From Ancylostoma caninum (lineage: Eukaryota; Nematoda; Chromadorea; Rhabditida; Ancylostomatidae), in NCBI GenBank assembly GCA_037903475.1, contig JBAJFG010000165.1, forward strand, positions 1 to 64,000: a stretch of 64,000 nucleotides of DNA, read 5' to 3'. Each line of letters opens with the position of its first letter. The first letter of the stretch is position 1. Below, in pieces: positions 42,791 through 53,099 of this stretch. Below the pieces are notes generated by a model, which worked only from the letters and a program-made list of their open reading frames with translations, did no database searches and was not told the origin of the DNA. Both the position numbers and the translations under genes were made by a program.

Positions 42791-42934
42791 GCGAGAAACG
42801 GTGTGCGCCGGCGCTCCAAACGCCCGAACGCTGAGAAAGATGAAGTTGACAAAACGCACCAAATCATCATCCTGGACTTCGATCTCGCACTGAATAAAGT
42901 CCTCCTTGCACTCTGCACGAGAAGCGAACCATGA
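42791..42934 (-). CDS. candidate exon of a third unnamed gene
   Basis: After the acceptor-like GCTTCTCGTGCAGAG the minus-strand frame reads CKEDFIQCEIEVQDDDLVRF and VNFIFLSVRAFG before running into repeat-like sequence. It joins in phase to the exon at 43008-43115. Its 3' boundary is not clear. I do not recognise the protein. Confidence 0.3.
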
Positions 42935-43007
42935 GAAAGGATTTAACAAGCCTAAAACACCGCGGAGAAGAGGCATACTGTCGCCTCGGGTGTTCTACCT
43001 GAAATAC

Positions 43008-43115
43008 CTTGTTATAGTCTGTTTCATCAGGAAACGTAGTTGTGAGGACATCAGACAAAGAGAGACCGCGCAAGGAATAGTGCCGTTTCCGGAGAGGCAG
43101 GCGAGAAACGCAGAT
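43008..43115 (-). CDS. candidate 108-nt exon of a third unnamed gene
   Basis: The acceptor TTTCTGCCTAAG and donor AAG|GTATTT bound 36 codons: ICVSRLPLRKRHYSLRGLSL, then SDVLTTTFPDETDYNK. Composition is protein-like. A first exon was not found. The region upstream has a further acceptor (GTAAGATTACAG at 43192) followed by a short open frame. Confidence 0.3.
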
Positions 43116-43612
43116 CTTAGGCAGAAATACTTAACTGTCGTCTTTTTTGAGGCGGACTATACGTTGAAGCAGAAACCACACAAAACTGTAATCTTACAGG
43201 AAGGCATAACTGCCAAGAGATAAGCGATGGAAGTGATCTAGTCAGCACTACGTGGAAGAACGCGATACAGCCTGTAGGAACAAGTGAAAACAGGTGCATT
43301 CCGGAATTTGCTGAACGCTTGAGCTAGAGCAAACAGCGTTACTTCTGGTTGATACAAACATTGGTTGAAACCTCGATGACCTCTCCTCCGAGACAAGCAT
43401 CCCCTCAAAGTTGTGGCCACATTTGATCTACCTTCGTCAATGATGTCGCTCGATACCGAGTGCGCAGCAAAGTCGCGTTGATGCGCGTCAAATTTGACGC
43501 GTCGGCCTGAAATTTCACGAAGTACTCGCGATGTCTTGATGCGGCGAAGATCGAAACGCAGATTTGTTCGCGCGGCCATCGTGACAAATCGTAAATCGTA
43601 ACTACGCACAGC

Positions 43613-43690
43613 CCTGGTTACGACCCACAAAATCTTCTTGCGCCCCCTTAGGTGCCTTACCCACTCGGCCGTACGTGTCGACAGATGGAG
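43613..43690 (-). other. tRNA-like sequence
   Basis: The minus strand reads ACGGCCGAGTGGGTAAGGC, which resembles an A box of a Ser/Leu-type tRNA, and about 35 nt later GGGTCGTAACC, a weak B box. No acceptor stem could be paired. Probably a tRNA-derived repeat or pseudogene. Confidence 0.3.
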
Positions 43691-43815
43691 TGGTTCTCAC
43701 AGCACTGATGTTCAAATCAGCGTTATTGCGGATCCAGAGCGGGCATGTGTGGATCCACCGTGCGACATGTGCGGGTCCACTGCGGATAGCAATGTTATTG
43801 CGGGTCCACCGTGAA
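43680..43815. repeat. short GGATCCAC-type repeats
   Basis: GCGGATCCA, GTGGATCCACCGTGCG and GCGGGTCCACCGTG recur at 30-40 bp spacing; similar words return at 44305-44325 and 44690-44770. Confidence 0.5.
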
Positions 43816-43839
43816 CACTCAGAACCTCAAAAAAAATTG

Positions 43840-44080
43840 TCGGCCCAGCTTTGCCCAAAAACAACTTGAAAACAAGTTTTTAACCAGCAAATCGTTGTCG
43901 ACAAGTTTGACGTCATCGTGCCACCCAAAATCAAGTTGTCGACAAGCTTTTCTCCCGACAACTTGTGTACAAGAAAAAAAATCAAGTTGTCGACCAGCTT
44001 TTCCAAAAAACAACTTGCAAACAAGCTTTTTGCCGAAGAATGTTGTCGACAACCTCTTAGCTGAACAACTTGTCAACGAG
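43840..44080. repeat. irregular array of GTTGTCGACAAG palindromes
   Basis: CAACTTG/CAAGTTG and GTTGTCGACAAG words alternate in both orientations over 240 bp, separated by A-rich spacers of about 10-25 bp, ending in a GAGAGAGAGAGA run. Confidence 0.75.
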
Positions 44081-44329
44081 AGAGAGAGAGAGTCATTTTC
44101 CCATACCCGCGTAGCATACTATGCAACCACTGAGGACACCAGGGCAATGGTTGCTTTGGCACAGTTATAAGAAGGCGTTTGCTACAAGTCCTAAATTGGC
44201 CAATTTCGTAGAGCTGACAGATTGTCAGTGAAGAACGGAGAAAGGGCCCGTCGCCCCCGATTGTCCACCGCGAGCACGTGCGGGCAACCACGGATAGACC
44301 TCGTACCGCGGATCCACAGCGGACAGAAA

Positions 44330-44432
44330 GTTCAGAGTCACTCGAAGCATGCTGTTACCGCATCTCTCATTCAGTTCCCCCCGCGATTCTGCGCACCTAC
44401 GAAATCCATCTATCTTTTCTAAAACGACTATA
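44330..44432. repeat. fragment related to MITE family 1
   Basis: The right half resembles family 1 (GAAGCATGCTGTTACCGCAT, AAATCCATCTATCTTTTC, ending ACGACTATA). Diverged. Confidence 0.4.
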
Positions 44433-44645
44433 CTACGCGACAGATTAATTTCGAAAAAAATTAATGTTCGTGTTATTTTGTAATTTCAGAGGAGTTTAGA
44501 GCACGCTGAACCAGTGAATTTCTCTTTGGGAAACATTCTTCGCCTGTAGTAGCTCTTCTGACGTCTTACAGTCTTTGTGCGCAATCGGTATATAGGAAGT
44601 TTTCGAGCGCGCCGAGCATGCGGCGCGTGCGCGGCGCGGCCCCCT

Positions 44646-46108
44646 TATCTCAGGCACTTTCAGCGGACGATCCGCGTGCCAAACCCTTGGTTGCGGACGG
44701 GCCGCGGACCCGAAATGTGGGCGGAGCTTTGCAGCGGACCAGCCGCGGACCCATGCTGAACACGGATCATCCGCGCGCCTTAGTTTTGGCGTGAACTGTG
44801 AAACAACCGCGACGAAATATTACAGCATTTTATTCATTTGAATTCAAATTGCCGCGAACCCAGTGCTGACTGAACGTCGTATCTATTCTACCTATTTTTC
44901 TACCTATTTTTCGTTTGTTTTGAGTGTCTTGGTGTGGGGTGAAGTCACACACGCTTTGATTTTCAATCGTCTCCCGTTTTCGTATACATAGAGGAATGCT
45001 CTTGTTTTACATTTTTCAAAATTTAGGGTCACTTGAAGTGCGTTACTGCCCCTCAGACCTCAGACCACTGTCGGAAAAGGCGAAGTGACAGAAGAAGTTG
45101 CGTCTGGCGCCGCTTCACAACCTGAGCAGACGAATCAAGCAATGGTACAGTGAGGCCGAGAAGTCCAGAAAGAGCACATCGTCAGTTGGTTACTTCTTTA
45201 TAATTCTTAGCTTACCTGTCATTTTTACTAATTCATCTAGTGAAAGCTATACAGTGCGTTCCCTGAAACGTACACTGCCATCCTCGCCCCGATCGAACAA
45301 AGCGGCGCGTGTGTGTTCAATCAGGGCGCGAACGGATGGATCATTCAGAACGCGAGGAAAGGCCGATCGGCTGTTGCACCTTCACGCCCCGATTGAACGC
45401 ACACGCGCCGCTTTGTTCAATCGGGGCGAGGATTGCAGTGTACGTTTCAGGGAACAGACTGTAGATACCACATATTATACTTTTGAAGGGAACACGAACT
45501 ACGGCTGCATCTATGGGTGACAGAGAAGAAGGCTCTGAAGTTCATAACCTTTTACAGTGAGTTCGTTTCTGTAGTTCCCAACGTCACTGTTATTAAGGAG
45601 TGTTTGGATTTTCAGAGATACGAATGATCTATACGACACCTAATAAAGCAGGCAGTGCAGGCGGCAAGAAGGGTGTATATATGAATATCGATATATAGGG
45701 GATATGTACAATATTCGTGACGCCACGATCACTGATGTATTGTACACCTCCTTCTACTTATTCGTTCATTCTTGTCTGATATTACTTCAAGCTGTATAGA
45801 CATTGTCACGCAGACTCCTGTCATTTGAAGCTATATTTGCTTTGTTTGTACTAAGCTAATGGTAAAATAAATTAACCATTTATTATATGTGATGTTTACG
45901 TTTTGTCCATTTGTGATATGAAGCGTTTAGACTGTTAAAGAAAAGGTAGAGGACGGAGCTATTCACCGGTTCTCAGAAAGGCGCGCGGCTGGTCCGCTAG
46001 CAAGCAGCAGCGGACGGCCCGCACACCCAAGTCTTGGCGAATTCTCAACCCTTACGCGGGCCGTCCTGTATTGGGTGCGAGCGCCGTCCGCTGAAAGTGC
46101 CTGAGATA
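44646..46108. mobile_element. 1.46-kb TIR element (insert 1)
   Basis: TATCTCAGGCACTTTCAGCG at the left faces its complement at 46089-46108. Inner arms carry GCGGACGG and GGCCCGC words. The empty-site copy at 58.8 kb reads straight across the insertion point. No transposase found. Confidence 0.8.
45250..45463. repeat. TA-flanked foldback MITE, family 5
   Basis: 214 bp. TACAGTGCGTTCCCTGAAAC faces the complement at the right end; arms are about 80 bp. Nested in insert 1. Confidence 0.85.
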
Positions 46109-46282
46109 GCACCGGTCCGAAGTCCTCGATCAGCTGTTCGAGGACGACGCTCGTCAGTTTTTGACCCAGGTAAGCGTTTTTCTTTGGTTTTCTTTGTTAT
46201 TTGAGGTAACCTTGGACAGCTGAGGCCTCTGTCTGACCAATATTGATCGGACGGCCTCGCAGACCTCGCATTTTGCACGTTC

Positions 46283-46758
46283 GCCCGCGCATGCCTCAAT
46301 TCATCCTTTTTTATTGTTTTTAATGTTTTTTTTGTTTTTGGCCCCGTGGGAAGCTGCTTGTCCCGGGTAGCCCCTTCTTTATGGGAAAGAGGACCCTAGG
46401 ACGTGGTGGTTGGTAACGGGGCCCTTATTTTTGTTCAGAATCGTTGAATGTTCCGTCTCCGTTCGCATGGTCGTCGATGTGCATATTTTTTTCTTAAATT
46501 CGTTCCTTCCTTTTTCCCCTTTGTCTGCATTTTTCTTCTGCTGAGTGAAGTTCTAGTTGCAAAATGTGTTTCTGCCTCAATATCCTCTGAGATTTCAGCA
46601 CAAACAAAATAAAGGCCCCGTTGTCAGCCACCACGTCCCAGGGTCCTCTTTCCTATAAAGAGGAGGCCACCCGGGACAAGCAGCTTCCCACGGGGCCAAA
46701 AACAGAAAAAAAACATTAAAAACAATAAAAAAGGATGAACTGGGGCATACATGGGAGA
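46283..46758. repeat. foldback insertion (insert 2)
   Basis: Arms of about 140 bp (46285-46432 and 46615-46752) share CAATTCATCCTTTTTTATTG and GGCCCCGTGGGAAGCTGCTT in inverted order. It sits between GCACGTTC and ACGTGCAAA of the host repeat. Confidence 0.75.
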
Positions 46759-46842
46759 ACGTGCAAACTCGCCGTTAAACCTACAATGAAAAAACGGCTG
46801 CGGGGAGAACTCGTCCAACTCCGCCCACTCGTGGCGGGACCA

Positions 46843-47591
46843 CCCACATTTCCGGTCGCTGCCCCTTCAGTTTGAATGCGGCGACTCTCTTATTTCCACT
46901 CATTATTGCATCGTAACTTGAACTTTATCCATTGTTCGTGTACGTGGCCATGATTTCGCGTTTCAGAAGCGAATGTCTTCGAATGTTTTCACATTATTGG
47001 GCAGTTCTCTTTAGAAGCATTTGAATTTTCAGGCAAATAATTATCGTTTCGAGTATCGTTTATAATGAAACACGCATAGATGCGGCATTCAGAAAGTTTC
47101 CCTTGCAAGAATGCCGTGATGCGGAAAGACTAGAACAGTGGTCTCGTTGTCAGTAGTGAAAAAAGAGTAGAAATCAGAAGGAGTAGACAGAGTAGAATTT
47201 TTAAGAGGAACTGAAGCTCGACCTCTGATCCCTAAAACAAGTAAAAGTTCACCAGGATCACTCTACACAAAGTATCGGATCTGCCGATCCTTGCCGACTG
47301 TGCGCTTGTGCGAAGATTGAGAAGCCGTACTTGCACCATAACTTCTAGAACCTTCCTTTGAATTCCGTATCAGCGATATAGCCCGTAGTCGAGAACCCAG
47401 GTGTCATCATTTTCGTCAACAAGTGTTGTTGTTGTTTAACGTAACTAGTGGCCCCGTAAGCCACGTTATTGTGCTACTTTCCGTAGTGTGACAGTATTGA
47501 CCCGTTGTGGTTTTTCGTGCGCGCCAACAGGTTGTGTGAGATTCACACCCTCAACTCGAGCTACACTATCTCACAACTGTATATGTATATC
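46843..47591. other. no feature identified
   Basis: Nothing supported. Confidence 0.4.
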
Positions 47592-47803
47592 TACAGGGAA
47601 CTCCAAACGTACGCGGACAGGGGCGGGACCGCGGTGCGCCTCTGCTGGGCAGAGACACGAGCGCTCTGCATGTGGTTCTGGTTTCTCTGCTTCTGCGGCA
47701 GAGAGCAGAGAAACCAGAGCCACATGCAGAGCGCTCGTGTCTCTGCCCAGCAGAGGCGCACCGCGGTCCCGCCCCTGTCCGCGTACGTTTGGAGTTCCCT
47801 GTA
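47592..47803. repeat. almost perfect 212-bp palindrome
   Basis: Arms of about 104 bp differ at only one or two places around a loop of fewer than 15 bp. Ends are TACAGGGAACTCCAAACGTA and the complement, with TA edges. It resembles family 5 at the tips (GGAAC), but the body is unrelated. All open frames over it are mirror products. Confidence 0.92.
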
Positions 47804-48358
47804 CATATAACATTATTCAGTCGAAAAAGAGCACATAGCGTAGCGAATGAGAGAAGAGAACTCACAGAATCCGTGAATCAATTTGTTTTGTTGTTTCTAT
47901 CTCTGTCTTTCGCGAGCAGCGAGCATACCAAGGACAGCGTGAAATACAGAACACAACTACTTTTGTATTGTACAAACCACTCGGTCAATAACTCAGTAAG
48001 CCAATCATACAAACACACCCTCAGCATCACCACTGTATGTGACTATCCCATCCTTCTAGTTCAAACCAAACTCATTCTAAAAACTTTATACTTTCCTAAA
48101 GTTTTGAACAAAAACTGAAAACAAATTATTGTGAAAAGAGAATAAGCATCCCGATCGCTTATTTCCACCAATCTTCTTCGTCATTACTCACCGATATTCA
48201 CCGACACGACGTGGCTCATTTATACTAAACCAAAAAAGTTCTAAGTGATGATTAAGAAGGTGATCAATACTCAAATCCACGAGGCCTAGGGAAGGGAGAT
48301 GATCAACAGGGTTGATGGTATAAATGAGTAGGAGCATAAGTTATTGGTTATTTTTCGC
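47804..48358. other. no feature identified
   Basis: AT-rich; no supported gene. Confidence 0.4.
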
Positions 48359-48679
48359 TTAAAGGCAGTGTCTCACCTCACTATCACCGGCCGAGAATTT
48401 GGCCAAATTCTCTGCCGGTGGACGAGGCGCCTCCCGCCTGCGGTGCAGTTTTCGGCAATGAGAACACCTGTGCGATCAATGAGATCTGCTAAGGTGTATG
48501 GCAAGACGGGCAGTTTCCTTGCCGAGGAACTCGTCCACGCCAAGTTGGATTGGTCCCTCATTAACGGGTTTTTGACGGTTTTATCAGAAATCACGTACAT
48601 TATTGGACTTAGCGTGTCGAGTAGGTCCGGATTCTGTTAGTATCTCAGGATCGAAAATGAGGTGAGACACTGCCTTTAA
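48359..48679. repeat. TTAA-flanked MITE, family 3 (copy 3)
   Basis: 321 bp. TTAAAGGCAGTGTCTCACCT at the left and the complement at the right, both ending in TTAA. The body contains TTAGCGTGTCGAG, also present in copy 2. Confidence 0.9.
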
Positions 48680-49638
48680 GCTCAGGAAACGGAGATGCTT
48701 CATGAGATTGGTGGGATACTTGGGGAGGCGATCCACGGTGTTGGCGGAATACAGATGGGTGCGTAAATTATTGCTTAGGCTTTTGCCTGAGCTTCTGGAA
48801 CGGAATGTAATCCACTGGTTGGGGGGATACATGAGGTGGGTGCGCAAGTTATTTTCTAGACTTTTGTCTGAGTTTCTAGTAAGGGAGGTTGTCCACAGAG
48901 TTGACGAGATACGGACTTTTGCCTGAGTTTTTAGTAGTGGACGTGGTCCACGGGGTTGGCGAGGAGCATTGGGTGGGTGCGCAATTTATTGTCCAGGCTT
49001 TTGTTTGAGTTTCTGGAAAGGGAGGTAATCCACGGGCTTGGAGGGATACATGATGTGGGTGCGCAAGTTATTTTGTAGACTTTTGCCTGAGTTTCTTGGA
49101 AGGGAGGCAATCCACGGGGTTGGCGGAGTACATGGGGTGGGTGCGTAAATTATTGTCTAGGCTTTTGCCTGAGTTTCTAGTAAGGGAGTTGGTCCACAGG
49201 GTTGACGAGATACATGAGGTGGGTGCGCAAGTTATTTTCTAGACTTTTGCCTGAGTTTCTTGGAAGGGAGGCAACCCACGGGGTTGGCGGGATACATGGG
49301 GTGGGTGCGTAAATTATTGTCTGGGCTTTTGCCTGAGTTTCTGGAAAGGGAGGTGGTCCACGGGGTTGGCGGGATACATGAGGTGGGTGCGCAATTTATT
49401 GTCCAGGCTTTTGTTTGAGTTTCTAGTAAGGGAGGTTTCTAGTAAGGGAGGTGGTCCACGGGGTTGGCGATAAACATTGGGTGGGTGCGCAAGTTACTGT
49501 CCAGGTTGATGCCTAAGCTTCTGGAAAGGGGGGTAATCTACGGGGTTGCTGAGATACATGAGGTGGGTGCGCAAGTTATTTTCTAGACTTTTGCCTGAGT
49601 TTCTTGGAAGGGAGGCAATCCAAGAGGTTGGCGGGATA

Positions 49639-50182
49639 TAGGGTTATCAAAAAGTTTCCGGCCTAGAGTACTTCCAAAAGATCTACAGCGAGCAAATTTT
49701 GTTGTAGTAAAATACAGGTCCCTTGAACACTAATACACTTTTCATGGCTCGATTTGAATTTTTTCAAACCGTTCAAGGAGCTGCTTTCCTCATTTGACTC
49801 AGAGTATCTTTCAACAGCCGACTCTTTGACGTTTTCGACATCCAGTCCCATCGTGCGAAGATGCTGTTTCAAATTTCCAGACAGAAAATAGTTGCTGGGT
49901 GCAAGGTCCAAACTATAGGACATGTGATTCAGTAATTCGAATCCACGTTCTCGTGTGGCAGCAAGCGCAACTCTCAATCTGTGGACGGGTGCGCTGTCGA
50001 AAAGCATGTGAAACCCACTATGGTTAGGTTAGAAAAAAGGGCCATTATTATTGAATGAGTCAGCTTAAGAGCATGAAACTTGGCATGGTGGATTTGAAGA
50101 TTTTAGGCTACATGATCGCACTCAAAGTTTTGAGAAAAAAGGGATGGAACAGGTTGAGGCCGGAAACTTTTTGGTACCCCTA
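49639..50182 (-). mobile_element. short mariner inserted in the 81-bp array
   Basis: 544 bp with ends TAGGGTTATCAAAAAGTTTC and AACTTTTTGGTACCCCTA, flanked by TA at 49637-49638 and 50183-50184. Removing it restores the array unit (GGCGGGATACATGGGG). Confidence 0.88.
49663..50007 (-). pseudogene. mariner transposase C-terminal half
   Basis: The frame reads LFDSAPVHRLRVALAATRER and then NHMSYSLDLAPSNYFLSGNL. In mariners of this type the second block is PPYSPDLAPSDYFLFGNL, so the third catalytic Asp is Asn here. KKFKSSHEKCISVQG is the usual region near the C-terminus. The first half of the enzyme is absent. Confidence 0.85.
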
Positions 50183-50460
50183 TACATGGGGGGTGCGTAA
50201 ATTATTGTCTAGGCTTTTGCCTGAGTTTCTTGGGAGGGAGGCAATCCACGGGGTTGGCGAGATACATGGGGTGGGTGCGTAGATTATTGTCTAGGCTTTT
50301 GCCCGAGTTTCTGGAAAGGGAGGTGGTCCACGGGGTTGGCGGTATACATGAGTTGGGTGCGCAATTTATTGTCCAGGCTTTTGTTTGAGTTTCTTGACGA
50401 GACACATTAGGTGGGTGCGCAAGTTATTGTCTAGGCTTTTGCGCGAGATAGTAACCCCGT

Positions 50461-50735
50461 GAGTTCCTTGGCTCAAAGTTTTACCGCATTCTATCAGTGT
50501 TGGTATAGGAGTTCGAGTAGAGTGTCTGCAAACAAACCTAATTAAGCACTTCATTCAGTCTCAACACCTGTCTGAATAGAACTAATCCTTAGATTTTGAG
50601 AAACTCAAACTGAACAGTGGCAACCAGCTTGTCGAGGAGTCACAAAATGCCAAAATTGACTGATTGAAATTTTTGAAGACCACGACCTTCTTTTTGTTGA
50701 CGACCAATGAACACGTGTTGCCTTTTGCCTGAAGC
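50461..50735. other. spacer between two arrays
   Basis: No gene or repeat seen. Confidence 0.4.
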
Positions 50736-52870
50736 CAACGCCGCTTTACCACTGAGCCAGCCAGTCGGACTCACGGGAAAATCCCGGCCAACAGACCTCG
50801 CCAATTCACTACTGGCCCAGTTGGACTCAAGGAAAAGTTCCGACCAATGGACCAGTGCGCCCCTTTACCTAAAACCAGCGCTACTTTACCACTAGCCCAG
50901 TCAAACCCAAGGGAAAATACCGCGCAGTGGACAAGTGTGCCCCTTTACCTGAGACCGGCGCGGCACGTGTGCCCCTTCATCTGACACCGGCGCGACACGT
51001 GTGTCCCTTTACCTGAGACGGGCGCAACTTTGCTGCTGACAGCGTCGCAGTCAAAGGAAAATCCTGACCAGCGGACCCGTGTGCTCCTTAGCTTGAGAAC
51101 GGCGCCTGTTTACCATTGGCCCAGTCGAACCCAAGGGAAGTGCTGACCAAAGACCCGTGTGTCCCTTTACCAGAGACCAGCACCTATTTACCACTGACGG
51201 GAAAATTCTGACCAACGACCCCTGTTTATCATTGGCCCAGTCGAACCCAAGGGAAAATCCTGAAATCCCTTGTGCCCCTTTGCCTGAGGTCGGCGCCTTT
51301 TTATCATTGGTCCAGTCGAACCCAAGGGAAAGTCCTGACCAACGGACCCGTGTGTCCCTTTACCAGAGACCAGCACCTATTTACCACTGACGGGAAAATT
51401 CTGACCAACAGACCCATGTGTCCCTTTACCAGAGACCAGCACCTGTTTACCATTGGCCCAGTCGAACCCAAGGGAAAGAGCTGAGCAACGACCCGTGTGC
51501 CCCTTTACCTGAGACCAGCACCTGTTTACCACTGGCCCAGTGGAACCCAAAGGAAAGTCCTGACCAACGGACCCGTGTGCCCCTTTACCTGAGACCAGCA
51601 ACTGTTTACCACTGGCGGGAAAATTCTGACCAACAGACCCATGTGTCCCTTTACCAGAGACCAGCACCTATTTACCGCTGACGGGAAAATTCTGACCAAC
51701 GACCCATGTGCCCCTGTTTACCATTGGCCCAGTCGAACCCAAGGGAAAATCCTGAAATCCCTTGTGCCCCTTTGCCTGAGACCAGCAACTGTTTATCACC
51801 GGCCCAGTGGAACCCAAGGGAAAGTCCTGACCAACGGACCCGTGTGCCCCTTTACCTGAGACCGGCGCCTGTTTACCATTGGCCCAGTCGAACCCAAGGG
51901 AAGTGCTGACCAAAGACCCGTGTGCCCCTTTACCAGAGTCCAGCACCTGTTTACCACTGGCGGGAAAATTCTGACCAACAGACCCATGTGTCCCTTTACC
52001 AGAGACCAGCACCTGTTTACCATTGGCCCAGTCGAACCCAAGGGAAAGAGCTGAGCAACGACCCGTGTGCCCCTTTACCTGAGACCAGCACCTGTTTACC
52101 ACTGGCCCAGTGGAACCCAAAGGAAAGTCCTGACCAACGGACCCGTGTGCCCCTTTACCTCAGACCAGCAACTGTTTACCACTGGCGGGAAAATTCTGAC
52201 CAACAGACCCATGTGTCCCTTTACCAGAGACCAGCACCTATTTACCGCTGACGGGAAAATTCTGACCAACGACCCATGTGCCCCTGTTTACCATTGGCCC
52301 AGTCGAAGCCAAGGGAAAGTGCTGGCCAACGGACCCGTGTGACCCTTTACCAGATTCCAGCGCCTGTTTACCACTGGCGGGAAAATTCTGACCAACAGAC
52401 CCATGTGTCCCTTTACCAGAGACCAGCAACTGTTTACTACTGGCCCAGTGGAACCCAAGGGAAAGAGACCAGCACCTGTTTACCACTGGCGGGAAAATTC
52501 TGACCAACGGACCCGTGCTCCTTCACCTGAGACCAGCAACTGTTTACCACTGGCCCAGTGGAACCCAAGGGAAAGTCCTGACCAACGGACCCGTGTGCCC
52601 CTTTACCTGAGACCGGCACCTGTTTACCATTGGCCCAGTCGAACCCAAGGGAAGTGCTGACCAAAGACCCGTGTGCCCCTTTACCAGAGACCAGCACCTG
52701 TTTACTACTGGCGGGAAAATTCTGACCAACGGACCCGTGTGCCCCTTTATCTGAGACCAGCAACTGTTTACCACTGGCTGGAAAATCCCGACCAATGGAC
52801 CCGTGTGCCTCTTTACCTGAGACCGGCGCATGTTTACCACTGGCCCAGTCAAAATCAAGGTAAAACCCCA
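50736..52870. repeat. 80-bp minisatellite with higher-order structure
   Basis: Full units of 80 bp (GACCAGCACCTGTTTACCAC, TGGCCCAGTCGAACCCAAGG, GAAAGTCCTGACCAACGGAC, CCGTGTGCCCCTTTACCTGA) mix with 65-bp units that lack the CCCAGTCGAACCCAAG part. The block 51390-51738 recurs at 51960-52308, 570 bp away and nearly unchanged. Overlapping open frames on both strands are repeat products. Confidence 0.93.
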
Positions 52871-53099
52871 ACGGATGGGAACAGCGCTACCACTTCGTTT
52901 CAAAACCATGTCAGGAAACAAAACCATGTGCTAGGATTTTGTTGTAACGTTAATCGACATTATTAGGATTATTGGGCTCCAAATCGGATTTGCAGGGAGC
53001 CCCTTCACCCCTGAGAATGGCTTGCTGGATTAAAAAAATCTTATATCTGTTTGATTCTTTGAATCCAGTTGTTTAGTTTCACCATTATTTTTTGAATTT

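Larger units (their letters stand above)
44567..46842 (+). mobile_element. TIR-type element holding two later insertions
   Basis: The pieces 44567-44645, 46109-46282 and about 46759-46842, joined, align with the continuous minus-strand copy at 58551-58858. The pieces share GCAATCGGTA, GAGCGCGCCGAGC, then TCCTCGATCAGCTGTTCGAG, then GGCGGAGTTGGACGAGTT. Insert 1 is 44646-46108 and insert 2 is about 46283-46758. Near 46168 a CCAG|GTAAGC donor-like site follows a short open frame (VLDQLFEDDARQF), perhaps a captured exon. Confidence 0.75.
48690..50460. repeat. about 81-bp minisatellite array
   Basis: About 16 units, each with GGGTGCGCAAGTTATT (or CGTAAATTATT), CTTTTGCCTGAGTTTC, and GGAGGTGGTCCACGGGGTTG. 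Unit spacing is about 81-88 bp with indels. The array is split by a mariner at 49639-50182. Confidence 0.9.

Noticed and set aside
47488..48118. Frames of 70-148 codons with mirror-image peptides
   Set aside because: They arise from the 212-bp palindrome and read the same peptide on both strands.
51157..52966. Overlapping frames of 60-150 codons on both strands
   Set aside because: Products of the 80-bp array; they are open on both strands and share the same period.
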